Shown here one piece after another: positions 40,995-50,118 of a DNA stretch of 64,000 nt. The DNA comes from Chromatocurvus sp046260765 (GTDB lineage: Bacteria; Pseudomonadota; Gammaproteobacteria; Pseudomonadales; Halieaceae): the NCBI GenBank assembly GCA_046260765.1, contig JBHEOO010000013.1, positions 18,864 through 82,863 of the forward strand, written 5' to 3'. The number at the start of each line of letters is the position of its first letter. The stretch's first letter is position 1. The notes under the pieces were generated by a model. The model ran no database searches. It saw nothing but the letters and a program-made list of their open reading frames with translations, and had not been told where the DNA came from. A program made the position numbers and the translations under genes.

Positions 40995-41068
40995 GCGCCG
41001 CGGCTTTGAAGGTCGGTACGCCCACCGTGAACGCCGCCCCCTCATACTCGACAACATGGATTATTGCT

Positions 41069-41443
41069 GTGAAGGATAACCGCCCCGTCAACCTGGACAT
41101 TGGCTCCATGCGCCTTCCTATTACCGCATGGGCCTCAATTACTCACCGCGTCTCAGGCGTCTTCCTCTTTGCCGCCAGTGTACTGATGTTGTGGGCGCTG
41201 GATCTCAGTCTGCGCTCGCCGGACAGCTTCGACCGTCTCGCAGATGTGCTCTCGGGCGGCGCCGCCAGGCTGGTGCTCTGGCTGGTTGCCACCGGTCTTT
41301 TATATCACTCGATTGCTGGGGTTCGTCACCTCGTCATGGATGGTGGTATCGGAGAATCCATGGCTGGCGGTATTCTTGGAGCCCGCGTGGTCATCGTGTC
41401 AACACTTATACTGTCGCTTTTTCTGGGGGTCTGGCTATGGTAA
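41069..41443 (+). CDS. sdhC: succinate dehydrogenase cytochrome b556 subunit SdhC
   Basis: 124 residues from the GTG at 41069, which gives the family start KDNRPVNLDIGSMRLPITAWASITHRVSG. Three membrane helices follow, with the heme-ligand histidine in LLYHSIAGVRHL. It anchors the enzyme and binds quinone and heme. The open frame extends upstream to 40982, but that part would precede the proposed transcript start. The stop overlaps the sdhD start. Confidence 0.92.
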   Translation: MKDNRPVNLDIGSMRLPITAWASITHRVSGVFLFAASVLMLWALDLSLRSPDSFDRLADVLSGGAARLVLWLVATGLLYHSIAGVRHLVMDGGIGESMAGGILGARVVIVSTLILSLFLGVWLW

Positions 41444-41799
41444 AGGCAATTACGAGTTTCGGCCGCTCGGGCGTTTCCGATTGGTTGGTGCAGCGAGTCA
41501 CTGCCGTTATCCTTCTGGCGTACTTTTTGTTTGTCACCTGGGTGTTGCTTGCCGGCGTGTCTTACGCGGAATGGAAAAGTCTGTTTGAGACGACCTGGAT
41601 GCGGGTCTTCAGCCTGATGGCCCTGTTCTCGTTCGGCGCGCATGCCTGGATAGGTATATGGTCAGTACTGACCGACTACGTTACGGAAAGGATGCTGGGT
41701 AGTAAGGGCAATGTACTTCGTATTGCCGCCCAGTTATCGACATCGCTTGTGTTGTTTGTCTACGTTATCTGGGGTGTCCAGATTCTCTGGGGTAATTAG
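41437..41799 (+). CDS. sdhD: succinate dehydrogenase membrane anchor SdhD
   Basis: 120 residues from the ATG overlapping the sdhC stop, with GGGGGT 7 bases upstream. Three membrane helices are present. The start region GRSGVSDWLVQRVTAVIL and the heme histidine in FGAHAWIGIWSVLTDYV match SdhD. It completes the quinone and heme site with SdhC. The in-frame extension upstream lies inside sdhC and is not coding. Confidence 0.93.
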   Translation: MVKAITSFGRSGVSDWLVQRVTAVILLAYFLFVTWVLLAGVSYAEWKSLFETTWMRVFSLMALFSFGAHAWIGIWSVLTDYVTERMLGSKGNVLRIAAQLSTSLVLFVYVIWGVQILWGN

Positions 41800-41809
41800 G
41801 ATTCGATTT

Positions 41810-43582
41810 ATGTCAACGATACGAACCATTTCATTTGACGGTGTGATCGTCGGTGGCGGAGGCGCAGGTATGCGTGCCGCACTCCAGCTTGCTCAGTCCG
41901 GATACAAGACAGCGGTCATTACGAAGGTGTTTCCCACGCGCTCGCACACGGTGTCTGCCCAGGGCGGCATCACCTGCGCCATCGCCAGCGACGATCCCAA
42001 TGATGACTGGCGCTGGCACATGTACGACACCGTCAAGGGGTCTGACTACATCGGCGACCAGGACGCCATCGAGTACATGACCAGCGTCGGGCCAGAGGCG
42101 ATTTTCGAGCTCGAGCACATGGGCCTGCCGTTCTCTCGCACTGAAGAGGGTCGCATTTATCAACGCCCCTTCGGCGGTCAGTCCAAGGATTTCGGTAAGG
42201 GCGGGCAGGCGGCACGCACCTGTGCTGCAGCTGATCGTACAGGTCACGCTCTGCTGCACACGCTCTACCAGAACAATATGAAGAACAACACTGTCTTCTT
42301 TAATGAGTGGTTTGCCACGGACATCGTCAAGAATAGCGACGGTGCTGTGGTCGGCGTAATGGCAATCTGCATCGAGACCGGCGAAACGGTTTATGTCAAA
42401 TCCCGCGCCACGGTATTCGCAACGGGCGGGGCAGGACGCATCTACGCCTCCACCACCAACGCCCACATCAACACCGGCGACGGCATTGGCATGGCCCTGC
42501 GCGCTGGCTTCCCGGTTCAGGACATGGAAATGTGGCAATTCCACCCCACTGGCATCTACGGTGCCGGTACGCTGGTAACCGAGGGTTGCCGTGGTGAGGG
42601 TGGCTATCTGATAAACAAGGATGGCGAGCGCTTCATGGAGCGGTATGCACCGAACGCAAAGGATCTGGCGGGCCGCGACGTGGTGGCGCGTTCCATGGTT
42701 CTCGAGATCCTTGAGGGCCGCGGCTGTGGCCCGGAAGGCGACCATGTGTTCCTCAAGCTGGATCACCTTGGCGAGGAAGTGCTGGAGAGCCGTCTGCCGG
42801 GTATTTGCGAGCTGTCCCGTACTTTCGCACATGCCGACCCGGTCAAGGAGCCTATTCCGGTGGTGCCTACCTGCCACTACATGATGGGCGGCATTCCGAC
42901 CAACGTGAATGGCCAGGCCATTACAGTGGATGCCGAGGGCAACGACCATATCATCCCCGGTCTGTACGCCTGTGGCGAGGTGGCCTGTGTATCAGTTCAC
43001 GGCGCCAACCGCCTCGGCGGTAATTCGCTTCTGGACCTCGTTGTTTTCGGCCGCGCATCCGGTAAGTTTATCGAGAATGCACTGCGAGAGGGCATCGATA
43101 TGCGCGACGCCTCCGCTGACGATATTGACCAGGCAAGCCAGATGCTGACCCGCTTGAACGCCTCCAGCGGCGGTGAAAAGGTGTCAGACCTGCGCAAAGA
43201 ACTACAGAACACCATGCAGAACTATTTTGGCGTGTTCCGCAAAGGCGAGTTCATGCAGGAGGGTATCCGCAAGCTTGACGATCTGCGCCAGCGCATCGCC
43301 AACGTACACCTTGAGGATAAGTCGCAGGCATTCAATACCGCCAGGATAGAGTGCCTGGAGCTGCAGAACCTGTTTGAAGTGGCCGAGGCGACCGCTATCG
43401 CCGCAGAGGCGCGCAACGAAAGCCGTGGCGCCCACGCGCGGGATGATTTCAAGGAGCGCGACGACGCCAACTGGCTCTGCCATTCCATGTATTACCCCGG
43501 TGACAAGCGCGTCGGCAAACGCGACGTCAATTTTGCACCGAAGACAGTTGCTACTTTCGAGCCCATGGCTCGAACCTACTAA
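41810..43582 (+). CDS. sdhA: succinate dehydrogenase flavoprotein subunit SdhA
   Basis: 590 residues from the ATG at 41810. The FAD-binding turn is VGGGGAGMRAAL (14-25). FAD is linked to His46 in TRSHTVSAQGG. HPTGIYGAG, GGEVA-like CGEVACVSVHGANRLGGNSLLD and a C-terminal fumarate-reductase/SDH domain follow. It oxidises succinate to fumarate. AGGA lies 9 bases before the start, and sdhB follows after 11 bases. Confidence 0.96.
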   Translation: MSTIRTISFDGVIVGGGGAGMRAALQLAQSGYKTAVITKVFPTRSHTVSAQGGITCAIASDDPNDDWRWHMYDTVKGSDYIGDQDAIEYMTSVGPEAIFELEHMGLPFSRTEEGRIYQRPFGGQSKDFGKGGQAARTCAAADRTGHALLHTLYQNNMKNNTVFFNEWFATDIVKNSDGAVVGVMAICIETGETVYVKSRATVFATGGAGRIYASTTNAHINTGDGIGMALRAGFPVQDMEMWQFHPTGIYGAGTLVTEGCRGEGGYLINKDGERFMERYAPNAKDLAGRDVVARSMVLEILEGRGCGPEGDHVFLKLDHLGEEVLESRLPGICELSRTFAHADPVKEPIPVVPTCHYMMGGIPTNVNGQAITVDAEGNDHIIPGLYACGEVACVSVHGANRLGGNSLLDLVVFGRASGKFIENALREGIDMRDASADDIDQASQMLTRLNASSGGEKVSDLRKELQNTMQNYFGVFRKGEFMQEGIRKLDDLRQRIANVHLEDKSQAFNTARIECLELQNLFEVAEATAIAAEARNESRGAHARDDFKERDDANWLCHSMYYPGDKRVGKRDVNFAPKTVATFEPMARTY

Positions 43583-43593
43583 GAGGTAAATCC

Positions 43594-44301
43594 ATGTTGC
43601 AAGTCAGTATCTATCGTTACAACCCGGAGACTGATGCGGAGCCGCGCATGCAGGATTTCCAGGTCGACACGGGCGGCAAGGATGTCATGGTTCTTGACGT
43701 TCTCGAACAGATCAAGGCGCAGCAGGACAGCACGGTGACCTATCGGCGCTCGTGTCGAGAGGGTGTGTGTGGCTCTGATGGGCTTAACATCAATGGCAAG
43801 AACGGCCTCGGTTGCATCACACCGCTGTCGGAAACAGTTCGCAACAACAGGCTTGTTATCCGCCCGCTGCCAGGACTGCCCGTGGTGCGCGACCTCGTGG
43901 TCGACATGAGCCTGTTCTACGCCCAGTATGAAAAAGTCCAGCCCTATCTGCAGAACAATACACCGGCGCCGGCCATTGAGCGCCTGCAATCGCCGGAGGA
44001 TCGCGAAAAGCTGGACGGCCTCTACGAGTGCATTCTGTGTGCCTGCTGTTCGAGCAGCTGCCCCTCCTTCTGGTGGAACCCGGATCGTTTTATCGGTCCG
44101 GCCGGGCTGCTGCAGTCGTACCGCTTTCTCGCGGACAGCCGCGATACGGCGACGGAAGAGCGCCTGTCCCGGCTCGACGACCCCTTCAGCGTTTTCCGCT
44201 GTCACGGTATTCAGAACTGCGTGAATGTGTGTCCCAAGGGCTTGAATCCCACGCGGGCGATTGGTCATATTCGCAACATGCTGCTTTCGCGCGCCGCCTG
44301 A
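43594..44301 (+). CDS. sdhB: succinate dehydrogenase iron-sulfur subunit SdhB
   Basis: 235 residues. The plant-type 2Fe-2S site uses SCREGVCGSDG and the later GLGC. The 4Fe-4S and 3Fe-4S sites use CILCACCSSSCPSF and CHGIQNCVNVCPKG. It carries electrons from SdhA to quinone. The strong AGAGGT site precedes the ATG by 7 bases. A 7-base hairpin spans the stop codon. Confidence 0.96.
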   Translation: MLQVSIYRYNPETDAEPRMQDFQVDTGGKDVMVLDVLEQIKAQQDSTVTYRRSCREGVCGSDGLNINGKNGLGCITPLSETVRNNRLVIRPLPGLPVVRDLVVDMSLFYAQYEKVQPYLQNNTPAPAIERLQSPEDREKLDGLYECILCACCSSSCPSFWWNPDRFIGPAGLLQSYRFLADSRDTATEERLSRLDDPFSVFRCHGIQNCVNVCPKGLNPTRAIGHIRNMLLSRAA

Positions 44302-44309
44302 AGGCGCGC
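44289..44309 (+). other. hairpin over the sdhB stop codon
   Basis: GCGCGCC and GGCGCGC can pair with the stop codon in the 7-base loop. No T run follows, so this is at most a weak or Rho-assisted terminator, or an mRNA-stabilising end between sdhB and sucA. Confidence 0.4.
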
Positions 44310-44315
44310 TGTCCC

Positions 44316-44344
44316 TTCTAACGAACGCAAGTTGCTGGCATAAT
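44316..44344 (+). promoter_or_regulatory. putative promoter of sucA
   Basis: TTCTAA and CATAAT are separated by 17 bases in the 111-base gap between sdhB and sucA. The start point would lie about 60 bases before the sucA ATG. This would let suc genes be expressed apart from sdh. Confidence 0.4.
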
Positions 44345-44412
44345 ACGTGCGCGGCAGTGCGCGACTCTGCGCGCTTTAAACCCGGTAAAAATCGACTCAT
44401 CGGAAGGTCAGG

Positions 44413-47268
44413 ATGCAGCAGAGCACAATGGAGCGCCTCTGGCGTTCATCCCACATCGCCGGCGGTAACGCTGCGTATGTTGAAGACCTTTACGAATCCT
44501 ACCTGAAAGATCCCAATACGGTACCGGAGCAGTGGCGCGATTACTTCGATAAGCTCCCCCTGGTGGAGTCCAGCGTCTCGCAGCTCAACGATATCCCGCA
44601 TTCCGCCGTGCGCGACCGATTCGCACGTATCAGCAAGATGCGGGTGCGCACTGAGGCGACGGTCGCTCACGACTCGCAGGCGACAGAGCACGAGCGCAAG
44701 CAGGTGCGAGTGGTCCAGCTCATCTCGGCGTATCGTCAGCGCGGGCACCAGAAGGCGAAGCTTGATCCCCTGGGCCTCGCCGCACGCGAGCATGTGGCAG
44801 ACCTTGAGCTAGGCTTCCACTCTCTTTCCGAGGCTGATCTCGACACTGTCTTCCAGGTTGGCAGCCTGCATATCGGGAGTGCAGATGCGTCGCTGGGTGA
44901 GATTGTCAATGCACTGGAGCGTACTTATTGCCACACGGTCGGTGCCGAATTCATGCACATTGTGGACACAGGCCAGCGCCACTGGATCATGACCCGCATG
45001 GAGTCCGTGCGCTCGTCGCCTGCCTATGGCCCGGATGTGCAGCGCCAGCTTCTGCGACGCTTGATCAAGGCTGAGGGTCTGGAAAAATCACTGGCGTCAA
45101 AGTACCCCGGTACCAAGCGGTTCGGGCTGGAGGGTGGTGAAAGCCTGATACCGATGATGGCCGAAATGGTCCAGCGCATCGGGTCCTATGGTGCAAAGGA
45201 AATCGTTATCGGCCTCGCTCACCGCGGGCGCCTGAATGTCCTGGTCAATATTTTCGGCAAGAAACCGCTTGAACTGTTCGCCGAGTTTGAGGGGCGGGCC
45301 CGTTACGAGAGCTCCGGCGACGTCAAGTACCACCAGGGTTTTTCCTCCAACGTCATGACGCCGGGCGGTGAACTGCATCTGGCGCTGGCGTTCAACCCGT
45401 CACACCTTGAGATCGTCGCGCCAGTGGTAGAGGGTTCGGTTCGCGCCAGACAGGATCGACGCGAAGACCCGCTGGGTGACTCCGTGGTGCCGATAGTGGT
45501 TCACGGCGATGCGGCATTCGCCGGACAGGGCGTGGTGATGGAGACATTCCAGATGTCCCAGACCCGTGCCTACAAGACCGGTGGTACGGTCCATATCGTG
45601 CTCAACAACCAGGTAGGCTTCACCACGCACAAGCGTGAGGATGCGCGCTCCACGGAATACTGCACCGACGTCGCCAAGATGGTCCAGTCGCCGATATTCC
45701 ACGTCAACGCGGACGATCCCGAGGCAGTGCTGTTTGTCACCCAGCTGGCGATCGACTTCCGCAACGAGTTCAAGCGCGACGTGGTGATCGACCTCATCTG
45801 CTACCGTCGCCGTGGCCACAACGAGGCGGACGAACCCTCTGTCACGCAGCCGCTCATGTACGAGGCTATCCGCAACCACAAAAGCACCCGGGACCTGTAC
45901 GCTGAGCACTTGATTGCTGCCGGTGTCGTCACGGCAGAGGAAGATGCCTCGCTGGTTGATGGCTACCGCGAATCACTCGACCGCGGTGAACCGCTGGTCA
46001 GTTCGCTGGTCACGGAGCCGAATAAGGAGCTGTTTGTCGACTGGTCTCCCTACCTTGGACACCCGTGGACGCTGGAGTGTGACACTGGCATAGACCTGCA
46101 TCATCTCCAGGCCCTCGCCCAGCGGACCAACCAGGCACCCGAAAACTTGCCGCTGCAGCGCCAGGTCGGAAAGATTCTTGAAGACCGGCGCAAGATGGCG
46201 GCAGGCGCCATGCCGATCAACTGGGGCTTCGCCGAGACGCTTGCTTACGCGACTCTGCTTGAGGCCGGTTACCCGGTGCGACTCACTGGCCAGGACGTGG
46301 GCCGCGGCACCTTCTCCCATCGCCATGCGGTGCTGCACCACCAGAAGGAAGAGGGTACTTACATACCGCTCCAGCATATCAACGAATCTCAGGGGAAGTT
46401 CGATATCTACGATTCCCTGCTGTCGGAAGAGGCGGTAGTCGCCTTCGAATACGGCTATGCCACGACAGCCCCCACTGGCCTGGTCATCTGGGAGGCGCAG
46501 TTCGGCGACTTCGCCAATGGTGCCCAGGTAGTGATCGATCAGTTTATCACCTCAGGTGAGCACAAGTGGAGCCGCCTGTGCGGACTCACCATGCTGTTGC
46601 CACACGGTTACGAAGGTCAGGGGCCAGAGCACTCATCTGCACGCCTTGAACGCTTCATGCAGCTTTGCGCTGAGCACAACATACAGGTCTGCGTGCCCAC
46701 CACCCCGGCACAGGTCTACCACATGCTGCGCCGCCAGACGATCCGGCCGCTGCGCAAGCCGCTGGTTGTCATGTCGCCGAAAAGCCTGTTGCGACACAAG
46801 GAAGCCGTGTCGACGCTGGAGGACCTCGCGGGTGGCCGTTTCTACAACGTGCTGGATGAAACAGACGACCTCGACAAGTCTGCGGTAAAGCGGCTCGTTC
46901 TGTGCGCTGGCAAGGTATTCTACGATTTGCGCGCCCAGCGGCGTGAGCGCGGTATCGATGACATCGCCATCATCCGCCTCGAGCAGCTCTATCCGTTCCC
47001 GGAGACAGAGCTTCTGGATGTGCTGAAACAGTATCCGAACCTCCAGGATGCAGTCTGGTGCCAGGAAGAGCCGATGAATCAGGGTGCCTGGTACTCCAGT
47101 CAGCACCATATGCGTCGGGCCATGTACGCACATCTCAAGCGTGTCTATCTGGGTTATGTCGGACGCGATGCGTCCGCCGCACCTGCTGCGGGCTACATGG
47201 CGCTGCATCTCGAACAGCAGGAAAGATTCATCAACGAAGCCCTCACGCTACCTGCGTCAGTGGCATGA
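44413..47268 (+). CDS. sucA: 2-oxoglutarate dehydrogenase E1 component SucA
   Basis: 951 residues, full length. The N-terminal helical arm LWRSSHIAGGNAAYVEDLYESYLKDP (10-35) is typical. IGLAHRGRLNVL and HGDAAFAGQGVVMET mark the thiamine-diphosphate site, and LLPHGYEGQGPEHSSARLERFMQL the transketolase-like half. It decarboxylates 2-oxoglutarate and passes the succinyl group to SucB. GGAAGG precedes the ATG. sucB follows after 24 bases. Confidence 0.97.
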   Translation: MQQSTMERLWRSSHIAGGNAAYVEDLYESYLKDPNTVPEQWRDYFDKLPLVESSVSQLNDIPHSAVRDRFARISKMRVRTEATVAHDSQATEHERKQVRVVQLISAYRQRGHQKAKLDPLGLAAREHVADLELGFHSLSEADLDTVFQVGSLHIGSADASLGEIVNALERTYCHTVGAEFMHIVDTGQRHWIMTRMESVRSSPAYGPDVQRQLLRRLIKAEGLEKSLASKYPGTKRFGLEGGESLIPMMAEMVQRIGSYGAKEIVIGLAHRGRLNVLVNIFGKKPLELFAEFEGRARYESSGDVKYHQGFSSNVMTPGGELHLALAFNPSHLEIVAPVVEGSVRARQDRREDPLGDSVVPIVVHGDAAFAGQGVVMETFQMSQTRAYKTGGTVHIVLNNQVGFTTHKREDARSTEYCTDVAKMVQSPIFHVNADDPEAVLFVTQLAIDFRNEFKRDVVIDLICYRRRGHNEADEPSVTQPLMYEAIRNHKSTRDLYAEHLIAAGVVTAEEDASLVDGYRESLDRGEPLVSSLVTEPNKELFVDWSPYLGHPWTLECDTGIDLHHLQALAQRTNQAPENLPLQRQVGKILEDRRKMAAGAMPINWGFAETLAYATLLEAGYPVRLTGQDVGRGTFSHRHAVLHHQKEEGTYIPLQHINESQGKFDIYDSLLSEEAVVAFEYGYATTAPTGLVIWEAQFGDFANGAQVVIDQFITSGEHKWSRLCGLTMLLPHGYEGQGPEHSSARLERFMQLCAEHNIQVCVPTTPAQVYHMLRRQTIRPLRKPLVVMSPKSLLRHKEAVSTLEDLAGGRFYNVLDETDDLDKSAVKRLVLCAGKVFYDLRAQRRERGIDDIAIIRLEQLYPFPETELLDVLKQYPNLQDAVWCQEEPMNQGAWYSSQHHMRRAMYAHLKRVYLGYVGRDASAAPAAGYMALHLEQQERFINEALTLPASVA

Positions 47269-47292
47269 CCCCGGTATTTTTAAGGAACCGAA

Positions 47293-48573
47293 ATGGCAAT
47301 CGAAATCAAGGCACCCGCTTTTCCTGAGTCCGTCGCAGACGGTGAAGTGGCCACATGGCACAAACAGGAAGGCGATGCCGTCAGCCGCGATGAACTGCTG
47401 GTGGAGATCGAGACAGACAAGGTAGTCATGGAGGTTGTTGCGCCCGAAGACGGCGTCCTTGAAACCATCGATGCGCCGGAGGGCACGACGATCGACAGTG
47501 GGGCACTTCTCGGGACACTGAAAGCGGGTGCCGCCCCGGAGGCTTCAGGCAAAAACGACGGCAGTGACAAGGGCGAGACCGGCGAGTCGCAGGGCGCCAC
47601 CGCGCCAAAAGAGCCAGTCGAGGAGCCGGCGTCTGCGCCCCAGGCAATGGGCCCCGCTGCGCGGCAGCTCGTTGAAGAGCATCAGCTCGACGCGGGAAAC
47701 ATTGCCGGTTCCGGCAAGGGTGGGCGCATTACCAAAGAGGATGTGGTCGCACACATGCGCGAGTCAGAAACGTCTAAGGCGTCCACCGCACCGGCAAAGG
47801 CCTCCGCCGCACCGGCAAAGGCGGCCTCCGTGCCGGCTGAAATGGACCTTCCCTCCGGCCACAGTGCAGAGCGCGTGGAGAAGCGGATTCCCATGACGCG
47901 CATGCGCGCTCGCATTGCGGAACGCCTGCTTGAGGCAAGCCAGCAGACCGCCATGCTGACCACCTTCAACGAGGTCAACATGGCGCCGGTCATGGCATTG
48001 CGAAACCGCTATAAGGAGCAGTTCGAGAAAACGCACAACGGCACGCGTCTTGGCTTCATGGGCTTTTTTGTCAAGGCCGCCTGCGAAGCACTGAAGCGTT
48101 TCCCCGAGGCCAACGCCTCCATTGATGGCAACGACGTTGTGTATCACGGCTACCAGGATATCGGGGTTGCCGTCTCCACGTCCGGCGGTCTGGTGGTGCC
48201 GGTGCTGCGCGACGCCGATTTCATGAGCCTCGCGGACATCGAAGCGGCGGTTTCCGACCTCGGTAAGCGCGCTCGGGACAACAAGCTCAGCATCGATGAC
48301 ATGACGGGGGGAACCTTCACCGTCACTAACGGCGGGGTGTTTGGTTCGCTGCTGTCAACGCCGATTCTGAACCCACCGCAGACTGCCATTCTCGGCATGC
48401 ACAAGATCCAGGAGCGCCCGATGGCGGTAGATGGACAGGTCGTTATCCAGCCGATGATGTACCTGGCGATGTCCTACGACCATCGTCTGATTGATGGCAA
48501 AACAGCAGTGCAGTTCCTCGTGGCGGTGAAGGACCTGATTGAGGATCCGGCGCGCATACTGCTCCAACTTTAA
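47293..48573 (+). CDS. sucB: dihydrolipoyl succinyltransferase SucB (E2)
   Basis: 426 residues. The lipoyl domain carries Lys43 in EIETDKVVMEV. A linker rich in Ala, Pro and Glu (about 82-118) precedes the E1/E3-binding domain (about 119-155), and a second Ala/Pro linker with the direct repeat STAPAKASAAPAKA leads to the catalytic domain with His397 and Asp401 in SYDHRLIDG. It transfers succinyl to CoA. AAGGA lies before the ATG. Confidence 0.96.
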   Translation: MAIEIKAPAFPESVADGEVATWHKQEGDAVSRDELLVEIETDKVVMEVVAPEDGVLETIDAPEGTTIDSGALLGTLKAGAAPEASGKNDGSDKGETGESQGATAPKEPVEEPASAPQAMGPAARQLVEEHQLDAGNIAGSGKGGRITKEDVVAHMRESETSKASTAPAKASAAPAKAASVPAEMDLPSGHSAERVEKRIPMTRMRARIAERLLEASQQTAMLTTFNEVNMAPVMALRNRYKEQFEKTHNGTRLGFMGFFVKAACEALKRFPEANASIDGNDVVYHGYQDIGVAVSTSGGLVVPVLRDADFMSLADIEAAVSDLGKRARDNKLSIDDMTGGTFTVTNGGVFGSLLSTPILNPPQTAILGMHKIQERPMAVDGQVVIQPMMYLAMSYDHRLIDGKTAVQFLVAVKDLIEDPARILLQL

Positions 48574-48594
48574 ACGCAGGCACAGGAATTCACC

Positions 48595-50031
48595 ATGTCA
48601 GATAAATACGATGTTGTAGTGATTGGCGCTGGCCCCGCGGGCTACGTTGGCGCGATACGCGCCGCCCAGCTGGGCCTCAAGACCGCCGTGGTCGAGATGT
48701 GGACTGGCGACAAGAACAAGTCGATTCTGGGCGGCACCTGCCTGAATACCGGCTGTATTCCGTCAAAGGCTTTGCTGGACAGCAGCCAGAAGTTTGCGGA
48801 TGCGCGCGATCGGCTGTCGGTACACGGTATCGGCATCAAGTCGCCGACCATCGATGTCGCTGCAATGCAGAAGCGCAAGCAGACAATTGTCGACCAGCTG
48901 ACGGGTGGCATTGCCGGCTTGTTCAAGCACAATGGCGTCACCGTTATCGAGGGCCGGGGCAAGGTACTTTCCGGCGCCAAGGTCGAGGTCACCGACAGCA
49001 AGGGCAAGGTGACGGTGGTCGATGCCACAGATGTCATTATCGCAGCCGGTTCTGAGCCAGTGAAAATCCCGCCGGCGCCGGTGGATGACAAGTATATTGT
49101 TGATTCAACCGGCGCGCTCGCCTTTAGCGAGATTCCCGGTCGCCTGGGCGTCATCGGCGCCGGCGTCATCGGACTCGAACTGGGCAGCGTCTGGGGTCGT
49201 CTGGGTTCCGAGGTCATTCTGCTGGAAGCGCTGGATGAGTTCCTGCCCATGATGGACGCGCAGATCAGCAAGGAATCCGCAAAGATCTTCAAGAAACAGG
49301 ATCTGGATATCCGTCTCGGATCACGCGTTACGGGCACCGAGATCAAGAACGACAAGGTGGAAGTTACCTACGAGTCTGCGGACGGAACGAAGACCGAGGT
49401 GTTTGACAAGCTGATCGTGTCCGTGGGCCGTCGGCCGCGCAGTGAGGAACTGCTCGCCAGCGACAGCGGCGTGACACTGGACGAGCGTGGCTTCATCTAC
49501 GTCAATGAATTCTGCGCGACCGAGGCGCCGCATGTCTACGCGGTCGGTGACGTGGTGCGTGGACCGATGCTGGCTCATAAAGGATCTGAAGAAGGGGTCA
49601 TGGTTGCCGAGCGAATTGCCGGCAAGAAAGCGCAGGTCAACTACGACTGCATTCCGTCCATCATCTATACACACCCTGAAATCGCCGCTGTCGGCAGGAC
49701 GGAGCGAGAGCTCAAGTCTGACGGGGTGGATTGTAAAGTCGGCGTGTTTCCGTTTGCTGCCAGCGGTCGGGCACTGGCGGCGGACGACAGCGAGGGCATG
49801 GTCAAGATCATTGCCGATGCAGAGACGGACCGGATTCTGGGTTGCCACGTCGTGGGGCCATCCGCTGCGGACCTCGTGCAGCAGGTCGTGATTGCGATGG
49901 AGTTCGGCTCCAGTGCAGAAGATCTCGCCCTGATGGTTTTCGGGCATCCGACGCTGAGTGAGGCCGTGCATGAAGCTGCACTGGCAGTTGACGGGCACGC
50001 CATTCACGTAGCAAACCGCAAGCGCAAGTAA
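48595..50031 (+). CDS. lpd: dihydrolipoyl dehydrogenase (E3)
   Basis: 478 residues. FAD site GAGPAGYVGA (11-20), redox pair Cys49 and Cys54 in GGTCLNTGCIPSK, NAD site GVIGAGVIGLELGSVW, and the C-terminal His-Glu in GHPTLSEAVHEA are present. It reoxidises the lipoyl group of the 2-oxoglutarate dehydrogenase complex and probably other lipoamide complexes. It lies between sucB and sucC as in Pseudomonas. Confidence 0.96.
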   Translation: MSDKYDVVVIGAGPAGYVGAIRAAQLGLKTAVVEMWTGDKNKSILGGTCLNTGCIPSKALLDSSQKFADARDRLSVHGIGIKSPTIDVAAMQKRKQTIVDQLTGGIAGLFKHNGVTVIEGRGKVLSGAKVEVTDSKGKVTVVDATDVIIAAGSEPVKIPPAPVDDKYIVDSTGALAFSEIPGRLGVIGAGVIGLELGSVWGRLGSEVILLEALDEFLPMMDAQISKESAKIFKKQDLDIRLGSRVTGTEIKNDKVEVTYESADGTKTEVFDKLIVSVGRRPRSEELLASDSGVTLDERGFIYVNEFCATEAPHVYAVGDVVRGPMLAHKGSEEGVMVAERIAGKKAQVNYDCIPSIIYTHPEIAAVGRTERELKSDGVDCKVGVFPFAASGRALAADDSEGMVKIIADAETDRILGCHVVGPSAADLVQQVVIAMEFGSSAEDLALMVFGHPTLSEAVHEAALAVDGHAIHVANRKRK

Positions 50032-50118
50032 ATGCCTCTCTGGAGCGTGTTCAATAATGAGAGCAAGAGCACGCCAGAGCCTGGTGACATTTCCTACAAT
50101 ACATGAACGGAATACAAC

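Noticed and set aside
41831..42949. 372-codon open frame on the minus strand inside sdhA
   Set aside because: It lies wholly opposite the highly conserved SdhA FAD domain and has no recognisable motif.
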